The notes: a model not told the origin generated them from the letters alone. A stretch of DNA of 64,000 bases from JAAOIF01 sp965206195 (GCA_965206195.1 CBDBIZ010000011.1:930001-994000), one strand, 5' to 3'; shown: positions 7,507 to 16,542, numbered from the stretch's first letter. Numbers and translations are program-made.

Positions 7507-9609
7507 ATGCCGAGAAATCACTCACTTAATCGCTATCGAAATGTCGGGATTATGGCGCACATTGACGCTGGTAAAACCACCACTACAGAGCGCATCTTAC
7601 TATATACGGGCCGTACACATAAAATTGGCGAGGTGCATGATGGGGGTGCTACTATGGATTGGATGGAACAAGAACAAGAGCGCGGCATCACGATTACTTC
7701 TGCGGCAACTACGTGTATGTGGAAAGGCATGGACAAGCAGTTTGATGAGCACCGTATTAATATTATTGACACTCCAGGACACGTTGACTTTACCATTGAA
7801 GTTGAACGTTCGCTTAAAGTACTTGATGGCGCTTGTGCGGTATTTTGTGCAGTTGGTGGTGTTGAGCCTCAGTCTGAAACGGTTTGGCGTCAAGCTAATA
7901 AATATAACGTGCCAAGAATTGGCTTTGTCAACAAAATGGACCGCGCTGGTGCTAATTTCTTGCGTGTCTGTGAGCAAATTAAAAACCGTTTAGGCGGTAA
8001 TCCAGTGCCGATGCAAATTGCCATTGGTGCTGAGGAAGATTTTAAAGGGGTGATTGACCTTATCAGCATGAAGGCAATCTTTTGGAATGAATATGATCAA
8101 GGTGCAACTTATGAAGCCAAGGATATTCCTGGTGAATTACAAGATTTGGCTACAGAAAAACGCGAATTTATGATTGAATCTGCAGCTGATGCGAATGATG
8201 AATTAATGGAAAAATACCTTGAAGAAGGTACACTCAATGATGATGAAATTAGCTCAGGTATTCGCATACAAACCATCAAAGGCGCAATTATTCCGATGTT
8301 TTGTGGCTCTGCTTTTAAAAATAAAGGCGTGCAAGCAGTGTTAGATGCTATGGTTATGTATATGCCTTCTCCACTTGATGTAGATTCGATTGAAGGGATT
8401 TTGGATGATCAAGATGAGACTAGAGCACTAAGAAACGCTAACGATGATGAGCCATTTGCAGCCTTAGCATTTAAGATTGCAACCGACCCATTTGTAGGGA
8501 ATCTAACCTTCTTTCGAGTTTATTCTGGCGTTTTAAAAGCGGGTGATTTTGTTTACAACTCATCTAAAGGTAAAAAAGAGCGTATTGGTCGTATGGTGCA
8601 AATGCACTCAAATGAGCGTGATGAAATTAAAGAAGTGCGCGCTGGTGATATTGCCGCTGCGATTGGTTTAAAAGATGTAACCACGGGCGACACTTTGTGC
8701 GATATGAAAGAGAAAATCGTACTAGAAAGAATGGAATTTCCCGAGCCAGTGATTGCTCTAGCAGTTGAACCTAAAACCAAAGCAGATCAAGAAAAAATGG
8801 GTATTGCGTTAGGAAAATTAGCAGCGGAAGACCCTTCATTTAGAGTATCAAGTGACGAAGAATCTGGTCAGACCATTATCGCTGGCATGGGTGAGTTACA
8901 TTTAGATATTATTGTTGACCGCATGGTGCGTGAATTTGATGTTGAATGTAATGTTGGGGCACCACAAGTCGCTTATCGTGAAGCCATTACTACAATGGTC
9001 GAACATCAGCATAAATTTGCCAAACAATCAGGTGGTCGTGGTCAATATGGTCATGTTTACTTGCGTATTGAGCCGCAAGAACCAGGCGTGGGTTATGAGT
9101 TTGCAGACGAAATTAAAGGCGGGGTAATTCCTAAGGAATATATTCCTGCAATTAACAAAGGAGTTCAAGAGCAAATGGAAAACGGTGTATTGGCTGGTTT
9201 CCCATTGGTGGATATGAAAGTTACAGTTTATGATGGCTCGTATCATGATGTGGACTCAAGTGAAATGGCATTTAAGATTGCCGCGAGTAAGTGTTTATCT
9301 GAAGGTGTTAGATTAGCAAATCCACAACTACTCGAGCCAATGATGGCAGTTGAAATTGTTACCCCTGAGGATTACATGGGCGATGTGATGGGCGATCTTA
9401 ACAGGCGACGCGGCTTAGTTGGTACTATGGAAGATTTACCGAATGGTAAGCAACTTAAAGCGGACGTACCGCTGGCTGAAATGTTTGGCTATGCCAATGA
9501 TTTACGCTCAATGACTCAAGGCCGTGCCAGTTATTCTATGGAATTTGCCAAATACACCGCAGCACCCAAAAATGTGGCTGATGCGGTGATTGAAAAGTTA
9601 AACAAATAA
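7507..9609 (+). CDS. fusA: Elongation factor G
   Basis: EF-G is the GTPase that drives translocation of tRNA and mRNA through the ribosome. The full 700 residues are present, with the P-loop AHIDAGKTTTTERIL near residue 17, RGITITSAATT in switch I, DTPGHVDFT and NKMDRAG for guanine recognition, then domains II-V with GRGQYGHVYLR and the C-terminal MEFAKYTAAP. It starts 15 bases after rpsG within the str operon. Confidence 0.98.
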   Translation: MPRNHSLNRYRNVGIMAHIDAGKTTTTERILLYTGRTHKIGEVHDGGATMDWMEQEQERGITITSAATTCMWKGMDKQFDEHRINIIDTPGHVDFTIEVERSLKVLDGACAVFCAVGGVEPQSETVWRQANKYNVPRIGFVNKMDRAGANFLRVCEQIKNRLGGNPVPMQIAIGAEEDFKGVIDLISMKAIFWNEYDQGATYEAKDIPGELQDLATEKREFMIESAADANDELMEKYLEEGTLNDDEISSGIRIQTIKGAIIPMFCGSAFKNKGVQAVLDAMVMYMPSPLDVDSIEGILDDQDETRALRNANDDEPFAALAFKIATDPFVGNLTFFRVYSGVLKAGDFVYNSSKGKKERIGRMVQMHSNERDEIKEVRAGDIAAAIGLKDVTTGDTLCDMKEKIVLERMEFPEPVIALAVEPKTKADQEKMGIALGKLAAEDPSFRVSSDEESGQTIIAGMGELHLDIIVDRMVREFDVECNVGAPQVAYREAITTMVEHQHKFAKQSGGRGQYGHVYLRIEPQEPGVGYEFADEIKGGVIPKEYIPAINKGVQEQMENGVLAGFPLVDMKVTVYDGSYHDVDSSEMAFKIAASKCLSEGVRLANPQLLEPMMAVEIVTPEDYMGDVMGDLNRRRGLVGTMEDLPNGKQLKADVPLAEMFGYANDLRSMTQGRASYSMEFAKYTAAPKNVADAVIEKLNK

Positions 9610-9632
9610 CAAGCAGTGAGGAGATAAAAAAA

Positions 9633-10823
9633 ATGTCAAAAGAAAAATTTGCAAGAACCAAGCCCCACATCAACGTCGGCACCATTGGTCACGTTGATCA
9701 TGGTAAAACTACCCTAACCGCTGCCATCACCAAAGTCATGGCAGAGGCACGTGGTGGTGAATTTAAAGATTATGCTGACATTGATAATGCCCCTGAAGAA
9801 AGAGAGCGCGGTATTACTATTTCAACAGCACATGTAGAATACGAAAGTGAATCTCGTCACTATGCCCATGTCGATTGTCCTGGACACGCTGACTACGTTA
9901 AAAACATGATTACTGGTGCTGCCCAAATGGATGGTGCTATTATCGTTATCGCTGCCACAGACGGTCCAATGGCACAAACTCGTGAGCACATTCTTTTGTC
10001 TAAGCAAGTAGGCGTTCCCTACATTGTTGTCTACATGAACAAAGCTGATATGGTTGATGACGAAGAATTGGTTGAATTGGTTGAAATGGAAGTCCGTGAA
10101 CTATTGGACGAATACGACTTCCCAGGTGATGACACCCCAGTTATCTTTGGCTCAGCACTAAAAGCATTAGAAGGTGACACGTCAGATATTGGCGTACCTG
10201 CTATCATAAAATTAGTTGATGCCCTAGATACATACATTCCAACACCAAAGCGTGATACTGATAAGACTTTCATTATGCCGATTGAAGATGTATTTTCAAT
10301 CTCAGGTCGTGGCACAGTCGTTACCGGTCGTATTGAAGCGGGTGTTGTAAATATTGGTGATGAGCTAGAAATCGTTGGCATCAAAGACACTCAAACCACC
10401 ACTTGTACGGGTGTTGAAATGTTTAGAAAACTACTTGATTCAGGTGAAGCAGGTGATAACGTTGGGGTACTACTACGTGGCACCAAGCGTGAAGAAGTAG
10501 AGCGTGGTCAAGTACTGGCAAAACCAGGTTCAATTAAGCCACATTCAAAGTTTGAAGCAGAGGTCTATATCCTGAGTAAAGATGAAGGTGGACGTCATAC
10601 GCCATTTTTTAACAACTATCGTCCACAGTTCTACTTTAGAACCACAGACGTAACGGGTGCTTGTCAACTCTCAAGTGGTACTGAGATGGTCATGCCAGGG
10701 GACAACGTTAAGATGGACGTAGAACTGCTCTCGCCAATCGCAATGGAAGACGGACTTAGGTTCGCTATTCGTGAAGGTGGTCGTACTGTGGGTGCGGGTG
10801 TTGTTTCTAAAGTAGTCGACTAG
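9633..10823 (+). CDS. tuf: Elongation factor Tu
   Basis: EF-Tu delivers aminoacyl-tRNA to the ribosomal A site as a GTP complex. The 396-residue protein carries GHVDHGKTTLTAAIT, RGITISTAHVEYE, DCPGHADYVKNMITGAAQMD and MNKADMVDD, followed by complete beta-barrel domains ending in GGRTVGAGVVSKVVD. It closes the str operon 23 bases after fusA with a GAGGAG ribosome binding site. A second tuf copy, common in gammaproteobacteria, is not in this window. The spacer after it lacks a strong GC-rich terminator. Confidence 0.98.
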   Translation: MSKEKFARTKPHINVGTIGHVDHGKTTLTAAITKVMAEARGGEFKDYADIDNAPEERERGITISTAHVEYESESRHYAHVDCPGHADYVKNMITGAAQMDGAIIVIAATDGPMAQTREHILLSKQVGVPYIVVYMNKADMVDDEELVELVEMEVRELLDEYDFPGDDTPVIFGSALKALEGDTSDIGVPAIIKLVDALDTYIPTPKRDTDKTFIMPIEDVFSISGRGTVVTGRIEAGVVNIGDELEIVGIKDTQTTTCTGVEMFRKLLDSGEAGDNVGVLLRGTKREEVERGQVLAKPGSIKPHSKFEAEVYILSKDEGGRHTPFFNNYRPQFYFRTTDVTGACQLSSGTEMVMPGDNVKMDVELLSPIAMEDGLRFAIREGGRTVGAGVVSKVVD

Positions 10824-10916
10824 GTGTTGGTATTTAGTATGTGTAATAGTGATGGCTTAAGTTTTTTTTGGTATTGACAACAGTTGACAGGTTAATTGCA
10901 AATTAACACAACATAG

Positions 10917-10947
10917 TTGATAAAAGGCAGAGGCTTTCTTGTATAAT
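10917..10947 (+). promoter_or_regulatory. Probable promoter of the S10 operon
   Basis: TTGATA (10917-10922) and a perfect TATAAT (10942-10947) are 19 bases apart, slightly longer than optimal. The position about 100 bases before rpsJ fits a promoter with a regulatory leader. A TTGACA at 10884-10889 is too far from this -10 box to be its partner. Confidence 0.5.
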
Positions 10948-10953
10948 GCTTCG

Positions 10954-10981
10954 TTTTTCGTTTCAAATCTTGGACGAAAAA
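10954..10981 (+). promoter_or_regulatory. Hairpin at the 5-prime end of the S10 operon leader
   Basis: TTTTTCGT (10954-10961) and ACGAAAAA (10974-10981) form a perfect 8-bp stem, extendable by two G-U pairs, immediately after the -10 box. In E. coli the S10 leader is the target of L4-mediated control; this hairpin lies at an equivalent place, but the larger E. coli fold was not recognised. Confidence 0.35.
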
Positions 10982-11049
10982 TACAACAGAGTTGGTGTTA
11001 TCAGTTATGTCAATAGATTTTTTGTTTTAGGATTTTTTAAGGTGAGAAG

Positions 11050-11361
11050 ATGAGCAATCAAAATATTAGAATTAAACTCAAAGCGTTTGATCATCGTTTA
11101 ATCGACAAATCAGCTATTGAGATTGTAGAAACTGCTAAGCGTACTGGTGCGAGTGTTCGAGGCCCAATACCTTTGCCAACTAGAAAAGAGCGTTTTACGG
11201 TACTGACTTCGCCACATGTAAATAAAAAAGCAAGAGATCAGTACGAGCTCAGAACTTACATCAGACTCATGGATGTTATTAGTCCGACTGATAAGACAGT
11301 AGATGCGTTAATGAAGTTAGACTTAGCAGCTGGCGTGGATGTTGCAATTAAACTTAACTAA
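11050..11361 (+). CDS. rpsJ: Small ribosomal subunit protein uS10
   Basis: S10 is a 30S head protein and, as NusE, also takes part in transcription antitermination. The 103 residues include IRIKLKAFDHRLIDKSA, GPIPLPTRKERFTVLTSPHV and the usual C-terminal AAGVDVAIKL. It is the first gene of the S10 cluster, with GGTGAGAAG as ribosome binding site. Confidence 0.98.
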   Translation: MSNQNIRIKLKAFDHRLIDKSAIEIVETAKRTGASVRGPIPLPTRKERFTVLTSPHVNKKARDQYELRTYIRLMDVISPTDKTVDALMKLDLAAGVDVAIKLN

Positions 11362-11394
11362 GATAAAAAGTATTGAGTAATTTAGGATAGAGTC

Positions 11395-12165
11395 ATGGCA
11401 ATCGGTTTAGTAGGACAAAAATTAGGAATGACACGCATAATCAATGACGATGGCTCTGCCACACCAGTGAGTGTTATTAAAATTGAGCCTAATCGTATTG
11501 TGCAAACAAAAACCACTGCAGTTGATGGGTATAGTGCTGTTCAAGTGACGACTGGTGTAAAAATTAATAAAAAAGGTGATGCAAAAATACGTCGTGTACC
11601 CTCAGCGATTAAAGGTCATTATGTCAAAGCTACGCAGCAAATTGGTCTAGGTTTATGGGAGTTTCGAGTTGACGAAGAGGCGCTAACAGACCTGGACAGT
11701 TTTGATGTGTCTTTATTTGGCGCGGGTCATTATGTTGATGTGACTGGCCAATCAAAAGGTAAGGGGTATCAAGGTGGTGTGAAGCGTCATAATTTCTCAA
11801 TGCAAGATGCAACCCATGGTAATTCAATCTCGCATAGAGCGATTGGTTCAACAGGTCAGTGTCAAGACCCAGGACGCGTCTTTAAAGGTAAGAAAATGGC
11901 AGGCCACATGGGTGATGAGCAAGTTACCGAAGAATGTTTGGAAGTGGTTAGAGTCGATAGTGATAAAAACTTATTATTGGTCAAAGGTGCAATTCCAGGG
12001 TCAAAAAATGGTTTTGTTAAAGTTACGCTATCTATTAAGAAAGATAAAATTAATAGCGATATTAGCCAACAAATTCAAACGCAAAAAACGAGCCAATTAG
12101 CTCAAGCAGAAGAGGCAAAAACAGCAGCAGTTGAAAAAGACAGCGCAGTAACAGAACAAGCATAA
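11395..12165 (+). CDS. rplC: Large ribosomal subunit protein uL3 with extended C-terminus
   Basis: L3 is an early-assembly 50S protein whose loop reaches near the peptidyl-transferase centre. The start AIGLVGQKLGMTRI and central GQSKGKGYQGGVKRHNF with GSTGQCQDPGRVFKGKKMAG are standard. At 256 residues it is about 45 longer than the typical bacterial L3 (near 210); the surplus is a hydrophilic tail rich in Gln, Lys, Glu and Ala that follows GFVKVTLSIKK. The tail is in frame with no sign of frameshift, and the next gene starts 19 bases later. Confidence 0.97.
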   Translation: MAIGLVGQKLGMTRIINDDGSATPVSVIKIEPNRIVQTKTTAVDGYSAVQVTTGVKINKKGDAKIRRVPSAIKGHYVKATQQIGLGLWEFRVDEEALTDLDSFDVSLFGAGHYVDVTGQSKGKGYQGGVKRHNFSMQDATHGNSISHRAIGSTGQCQDPGRVFKGKKMAGHMGDEQVTEECLEVVRVDSDKNLLLVKGAIPGSKNGFVKVTLSIKKDKINSDISQQIQTQKTSQLAQAEEAKTAAVEKDSAVTEQA

Positions 12166-12184
12166 GGTTAAATGAGAATTTAAG

Positions 12185-12799
12185 ATGGAACTAAAGGTAT
12201 TAAATATAAGCACCAACAAGTCAAGTGCTACTGAAGTGGCTGATAATGTGTTTGCAAGAGATTTTAACCAATCGTTGGTTCACCAAGTAACCACTGCCTA
12301 TATGGCAGGTGGTCGTCAAGGCTCTAAAGCACAAAAAAATCGCTCAGTAGTCAGCGGCGGTGGCAAAAAACCTTGGGCACAAAAAGGCACTGGTCGTGCA
12401 CGTGCAGGAACATCGCGTAGCCCGATTTGGCGTAGTGGTGGTGTAACGTTTGCCACACAGCCAAAAAGCTATGTGCAAAAGGTAAATAAGAAAATGTATA
12501 AGGGTGCTATCAGTGTTATCTTTTCAGAATTGGTGCGTTCTGAGCGTCTAAAGGTTGTGAATGATTTTGGCGTGAAAGATTCAAAAACTAAAAATATTAT
12601 TGCTTTATTAAAAACCTTAAAAGTTAAAGATGCGCTATTGATGAGCGATGAGTTGGATGAAAATTTATATTTGTCTGCACGTAATTTATATCACGTTGGC
12701 GTTTGTGATACACAAAGCATTGACCCAGTTAGTTTGATTGGTTATGAAAATGTAGTGATAACTGAAGCGGCATTAAAGAAAGTGGAAGGCATGTTATGA
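12185..12799 (+). CDS. rplD: Large ribosomal subunit protein uL4
   Basis: L4 lines part of the nascent-peptide exit tunnel and in E. coli represses its own S10 operon. The 204 residues show the tunnel loop region KPWAQKGTGRARAGTSRSP and the C-terminal globular domain. Its 3-prime end overlaps rplW by four bases (ATGA), which suggests translational coupling. Confidence 0.98.
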   Translation: MELKVLNISTNKSSATEVADNVFARDFNQSLVHQVTTAYMAGGRQGSKAQKNRSVVSGGGKKPWAQKGTGRARAGTSRSPIWRSGGVTFATQPKSYVQKVNKKMYKGAISVIFSELVRSERLKVVNDFGVKDSKTKNIIALLKTLKVKDALLMSDELDENLYLSARNLYHVGVCDTQSIDPVSLIGYENVVITEAALKKVEGML

Positions 12800-13086
12800 A
12801 CCAAGAAAAAGTATTAAAAACTCTATTAGCACCGATTGTTTCTGAGAAAACAACTTTAATGTCGGCTAATAATCAATACGTATTTAAAGTACGTCCTGAT
12901 AGCAACAAAAAAGAAATTAAAGCTGCTATTAAGGCTTTGTTTGGTGTGGATGTTTTAAACGTAACCACTGCTAATGTTAGAGGTAAAAAGAAAATATTTA
13001 AAGGCAAGGCTGGTCATCGTGTTAATTGGAAGAAGGCAATGGTTAAAGTGTCTGAAGGTCAAATGATTGACGTAAGCGCATCCTAA
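12796..13086 (+). CDS. rplW: Large ribosomal subunit protein uL23
   Basis: L23 lies at the exit of the 50S tunnel and is the docking site for trigger factor and the signal recognition particle. The 96 residues include LLAPIVSEKTTLMS, YVFKVRPDSNKKEIKAAIK and VRGKKKIFKG. The ATGA overlap with rplD at 12796-12799 couples the two genes. Confidence 0.97.
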   Translation: MNQEKVLKTLLAPIVSEKTTLMSANNQYVFKVRPDSNKKEIKAAIKALFGVDVLNVTTANVRGKKKIFKGKAGHRVNWKKAMVKVSEGQMIDVSAS

Positions 13087-13101
13087 GTTGAGAGCAAGAT
13101 T

Positions 13102-13935
13102 ATGGCACAAGTGATTAAAAGAAAACCAACCTCACCTGGCAGACGATTTGTGGTTGGTGTAGTTGACAAAGAACTGTATAAAGGCGCACCTTATGCACCG
13201 TTGACTGAAAGTAAAAATAGAATTAGTGGTCGTAATAACCGTGGCAAAATTACCGTGCGTCACAAAGGCGGTGGTCATAAGCGTCGTTATAGAATGATTG
13301 ATTTTAAACGTATTAAAGACGATATTCCAGCAACGGTAGAGCGCCTAGAATACGATCCAAATCGCAGTGCAAATATTGCTTTGGTTTTATATGCTGATGG
13401 CGAGCGTCGATATATTATTGCACCGAATGGCTTAAAAGTAGGAGACGAAATTATCTCAGGTAACGCCGTTGCTATTCGACCAGGCAATGTTATGCCGTGT
13501 GCTAATATCCCTTTAGGTAGTGTGATTCACTGCATCGAACTAAAGCCTGGCAAAGGTGCACAGATGGCACGCAGCGCTGGCACTTCTGCACAGTTGATTG
13601 CAAAAGAAGGTAATTATGTAACCTTAAGACTACGCTCTGGTGAAGCGCGTAAAGTCCTAGCAGATTGTCGTGCAACGATTGGCGAAGTGTCTAAGAACGA
13701 ACACAGTTTAAGGAAACTCGGTAAAGCAGGTGCCACACGTTGGCGCGGCGTTAGGCCAACGGTTCGTGGCGTAGTCATGAACCCAGTTGACCATCCTCAT
13801 GGTGGTGGTGAAGGTAAAACCAGCGGCGGTCGTCATCCTGTGTCTCCTTGGGGTACGCCGACCAAAGGTTATAAAACACGTAGTAATAAACGTACCGATA
13901 AACTCATCGTACGTCGTAGAAATAAGCAGGGGTAA
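13102..13935 (+). CDS. rplB: Large ribosomal subunit protein uL2
   Basis: L2 is needed for subunit joining and peptidyl-transferase activity. The 277-residue sequence has KPTSPGRRFVVGV, the RGKITVRHKGGGHKRRYR stretch and the conserved C-terminal MNPVDHPHGGGEGKTSGGRH, whose histidine is essential in E. coli. It follows rplW after 15 bases and precedes rpsS by two. Confidence 0.98.
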   Translation: MAQVIKRKPTSPGRRFVVGVVDKELYKGAPYAPLTESKNRISGRNNRGKITVRHKGGGHKRRYRMIDFKRIKDDIPATVERLEYDPNRSANIALVLYADGERRYIIAPNGLKVGDEIISGNAVAIRPGNVMPCANIPLGSVIHCIELKPGKGAQMARSAGTSAQLIAKEGNYVTLRLRSGEARKVLADCRATIGEVSKNEHSLRKLGKAGATRWRGVRPTVRGVVMNPVDHPHGGGEGKTSGGRHPVSPWGTPTKGYKTRSNKRTDKLIVRRRNKQG

Positions 13936-13937
13936 TT

Positions 13938-14207
13938 ATGGCTAGATCACTCAGAAAAGGTCCATTTGTTGACGAGCATTTAATTAAAAAAGTGTTAATC
14001 GCTCAAGAAAAAAACGATAGAAAGCCAATTAAAACTTGGTCACGTCGCTCAGTGATTGTGCCAGAAATGATTGGATTAACCATTGCGGTTCATAATGGTA
14101 GAGCGCATGTGCCAGTGTCTATCAATGAAAATATGATTGGTCATAAATTAGGTGAATTTGCAATCACTAGGATTTTTAAAAGTCATTCTGGTGACCGTAA
14201 AGTGTAA
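13938..14207 (+). CDS. rpsS: Small ribosomal subunit protein uS19
   Basis: S19 binds the 30S head with S13 and contacts the A-site tRNA through its tail. The 89 residues begin MARSLRKGPFVDEHL and contain KTWSRRSVIVPEMIGLTIAV and HKLGEFAITRIFKSHSGDRK, all standard. It is preceded closely by rplB and followed by rplV. Confidence 0.98.
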   Translation: MARSLRKGPFVDEHLIKKVLIAQEKNDRKPIKTWSRRSVIVPEMIGLTIAVHNGRAHVPVSINENMIGHKLGEFAITRIFKSHSGDRKV

Positions 14208-14220
14208 TCAAAGGTAAATG

Positions 14221-14559
14221 ATGATGAAAGAAGTCAAGGCAATTCATAAGTATGCAAAAACCTCAGCTTTTAAAGCGCGACTGGTGGCAGATCAAATTCG
14301 TTTTAAGCCGATAGAAGAGGCACTCAATATTTTAGCGTTTAGCAATAAAAAAGCAGCAGTTTTAGTTAAGAAAGTGTTAAATTCAGCAATTTCTAATGCT
14401 GAACATAATGATGGGTTGGATATTGATGAGCTTAAGATAAGCAGTGTTCATATCGATGAAGGCTCAACCATGAAAAGAATTCGTCCAAGAGCCAAAGGTC
14501 GTGCGAATCGAATTTTAAAAAGAACAAGCCACATTACAGTTGGCGTAAGCGCAGGTTAA
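14221..14559 (+). CDS. rplV: Large ribosomal subunit protein uL22
   Basis: L22 spans the 50S subunit and its loop narrows the exit tunnel. The family pattern is clear: KYAKTSAFKARLVADQIR and the loop HIDEGSTMKRIRPRAKGRA, ending THITVGVS. Three ATG codons follow one another (14218, 14221, 14224); the AAGG at 14211-14214 favours the second or third. Length is about 112 residues. Confidence 0.97.
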   Translation: MMKEVKAIHKYAKTSAFKARLVADQIRFKPIEEALNILAFSNKKAAVLVKKVLNSAISNAEHNDGLDIDELKISSVHIDEGSTMKRIRPRAKGRANRILKRTSHITVGVSAG

Positions 14560-14561
14560 TT

Positions 14562-15263
14562 ATGGGTCAAAAAGTCAATCCAAAAGGTATTAGATTAGGC
14601 ATCGTCAAAGATTGGGATTCTAAGTGGTATGCCAATTCTCAAGATTATGCTAAATATTTATTATCTGATATTGAGGTGAGAGATTATTTATTTGAGAAAT
14701 TAAAATCTGCTTCTGTGAGTCGTATCCAGATTGAGCGCCTAGCCAATAATGCCAAAGTTGTTATTCATACAGCGCGCCCTGGTATTGTGATTGGTAAAAA
14801 AGGTGCAGATATTGAGCAATTAAAAAACAGTGTGTCGAAAATGATGGGCATTGCTGTACATATCAGCATTGAAGAAATTAAAAAGCCAGAGGTTGATGCA
14901 CGTTTGGTAGCTGAAAATATTGCCCAACAGTTAGAAAAGCGGGTAATGTATCGCCGTGCGGTTAAACGCGTATTAGGCAATGCAACACGTTTAGGTGCAC
15001 AAGGGATTAAAGTGATGGTCAGCGGCCGATTAAACGGTGCTGAGATTGCACGCTCTGAGTGGTATCGTGAAGGTCGTGTGCCTTTGCACACTTTTAGAGC
15101 GGACGTGGATTACTCTTCATATGGTGCCAATACACAATACGGCGTGATTGGTATTAAAGTTTGGATTTTCAAAGGCGAAATACTAGACCATAAAAAAGGC
15201 ACATTAGATGAGGTTGCTCGTCGTGGCGCAATAACGCAACTGGGCAAGAAGCAAAGGAATTGA
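14562..15263 (+). CDS. rpsC: Small ribosomal subunit protein uS3
   Basis: S3 forms part of the mRNA entry channel and its helicase activity. The 233 residues include MGQKVNPKGIRLGIVKDWDS, the KH domain motif VIGKKGADIE, and SGRLNGAEIARSEWYREGRV. It lies two bases after rplV and three before rplP, inside the S10 cluster. Confidence 0.98.
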   Translation: MGQKVNPKGIRLGIVKDWDSKWYANSQDYAKYLLSDIEVRDYLFEKLKSASVSRIQIERLANNAKVVIHTARPGIVIGKKGADIEQLKNSVSKMMGIAVHISIEEIKKPEVDARLVAENIAQQLEKRVMYRRAVKRVLGNATRLGAQGIKVMVSGRLNGAEIARSEWYREGRVPLHTFRADVDYSSYGANTQYGVIGIKVWIFKGEILDHKKGTLDEVARRGAITQLGKKQRN

Positions 15264-15266
15264 CAA

Positions 15267-15677
15267 ATGTTACAACCTAAACGGACCAAATACAGAAAAA
15301 TGATGAAAGGTCGCAATCGTGGCTTGGCAACTGGTCACCAAGTTAGTTTTGGTGAAATCGGTTTGCAGGCAGTCGGTAGATGTCGTATGACTGCCAGACA
15401 AATTGAATCAGCACGTCGTGCAATGACACGCCATGTTAAGCGTCAAGGCAAGATTTGGATTCGTGTGTTTCCAGATAAACCGATTACTAAAAAGCCACTT
15501 GAAGTGCGTATGGGCAAAGGTAAAGGCGGTGTTGAGTATTGGGTGGCACAAATTAAGCCAGGTCAAATATTGTTTGAAATGCAAGGTGTGAGCGAAGATA
15601 TTGTGATGGAAGCGTTTGCATTGGCTAGTGCAAAGCTGCCTGTGAAAACAACCGTTATTAAAAGGACAATAATGTGA
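15267..15677 (+). CDS. rplP: Large ribosomal subunit protein uL16
   Basis: L16 organises the A-site tRNA binding region of the 50S subunit. The 136 residues begin MLQPKRTKYRKMMKGRNRG and contain the conserved GKGKGGVEYWVAQIKPG; the arginine hydroxylated by YcfD in E. coli lies in the equivalent RVFPDKPITKKP context. Its TGA stop overlaps the ATG of rpmC (TGATG at 15675-15679). Confidence 0.98.
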   Translation: MLQPKRTKYRKMMKGRNRGLATGHQVSFGEIGLQAVGRCRMTARQIESARRAMTRHVKRQGKIWIRVFPDKPITKKPLEVRMGKGKGGVEYWVAQIKPGQILFEMQGVSEDIVMEAFALASAKLPVKTTVIKRTIM

Positions 15678-15865
15678 TGGATATTCAAGAATTAAGAGCG
15701 CAAGATGTCCCGACCCTGAATGAAACCTTAATGGATCTTTTAAAACAACACTTTGAATTGCGTATGCAACACAAAAGCGCCCAGTTAACTGATTTTTCAA
15801 AATTAGGTCAAATTAAGAAATCGATTGCACAAGTTAAAACTGTTATGAACGAGAAACGAGCATGA
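15677..15865 (+). CDS. rpmC: Large ribosomal subunit protein uL29
   Basis: L29 is a small two-helix protein beside L23 at the tunnel exit. A GTG at 15674 is in frame, but the ATG at 15677 overlapping the rplP stop gives the standard start MDIQELRAQ and a length of 62 residues. GQIKKSIAQVKTVMNEK matches the second helix. The TGA overlaps the ATG of rpsQ (15862-15865). Confidence 0.95.
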   Translation: MDIQELRAQDVPTLNETLMDLLKQHFELRMQHKSAQLTDFSKLGQIKKSIAQVKTVMNEKRA

Positions 15866-16143
15866 GTAATATCGCACAAAAGCAAGCAAAAGTAGAACGC
15901 GTATTAACGGGTAAGGTTGTGAGCAATGGCCGCGATAAAACCATTGCGGTCTTAATTGAGCGTAAGGTAAGACACCCAATTTATAAAAAATACATTAAGC
16001 GCAGTACCAAAGTCCATGCCCATGATGCTAACAATGAATGCGGTTTAGGCGACACTGTGAGAGTGGTAGAAGCCAAGCCATTTTCTAAAACTAAATGTTG
16101 GGCCTTGTTAGAAGTTCTTGAAAAACCAGTGGCGATTGATTAA
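15862..16143 (+). CDS. rpsQ: Small ribosomal subunit protein uS17
   Basis: S17 is a primary 16S rRNA binding protein of the 30S body. The 93 residues carry the OB-fold signature LTGKVVSNGRDKTIAVLIER and KKYIKRSTKVHAHDANNEC, then GDTVRVVEAKPFSKTKCW. It starts by an ATGA overlap with rpmC and ends 30 bases before rplN. Confidence 0.97.
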   Translation: MSNIAQKQAKVERVLTGKVVSNGRDKTIAVLIERKVRHPIYKKYIKRSTKVHAHDANNECGLGDTVRVVEAKPFSKTKCWALLEVLEKPVAID

Positions 16144-16173
16144 CTTGTACCCAGTTTAAAAGAGAGTAAAAAC

Positions 16174-16542
16174 ATGATTCAAATGCAAACAAAACTAGAT
16201 ATTGCCGATAACAGTGGCGGTGTCAGAGCAATGTGTATTAAAGTATTAGGCGGCTCTAAGCGTCGTTATGCAAATATTGGCGATGTGATTAAAGTCAGCA
16301 TTAAAGAAGCTGCACCACGTGGCAAGGTTAAAAAAGGCGATGTGTATGACGCAGTTGTGGTGCGCACAGCTCAAGGCGTGCGTCGGTCTGATGGGTCGTG
16401 TATTCGTTTTGATAGCAATGCAGTGGTACTTTTAAATACCAAACTTGAGCCAGTTGGAACGCGTATTTTCGGACCTGTTACTCGCGAATTACGCAGCGCA
16501 CAATTTATGAAAATTGTGTCATTAGCACCAGAGGTATTATGA
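16174..16542 (+). CDS. rplN: Large ribosomal subunit protein uL14
   Basis: L14 lies at the subunit interface and forms a bridge to 16S rRNA. The 122 residues show MIQMQTKLDIADNSG, the family centre RGKVKKGDVYDAVVVRTA, and the C-terminal FGPVTRELRSAQFMKIVSLA. It begins the spc-type gene order and overlaps rplX by four bases. Confidence 0.98.
   Translation: MIQMQTKLDIADNSGGVRAMCIKVLGGSKRRYANIGDVIKVSIKEAAPRGKVKKGDVYDAVVVRTAQGVRRSDGSCIRFDSNAVVLLNTKLEPVGTRIFGPVTRELRSAQFMKIVSLAPEVL

Noticed and set aside
7472..7993. Plus-strand frame of 173 codons across the rpsG-fusA junction
   Set aside because: It overlaps EF-G in another frame and has no recognisable motif; fusA is unambiguous.
10884..10889. 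TTGACA before the S10 operon as a -35 box
   Set aside because: The only good -10 box lies more than 50 bases downstream; no suitable partner at 15-19 bases.
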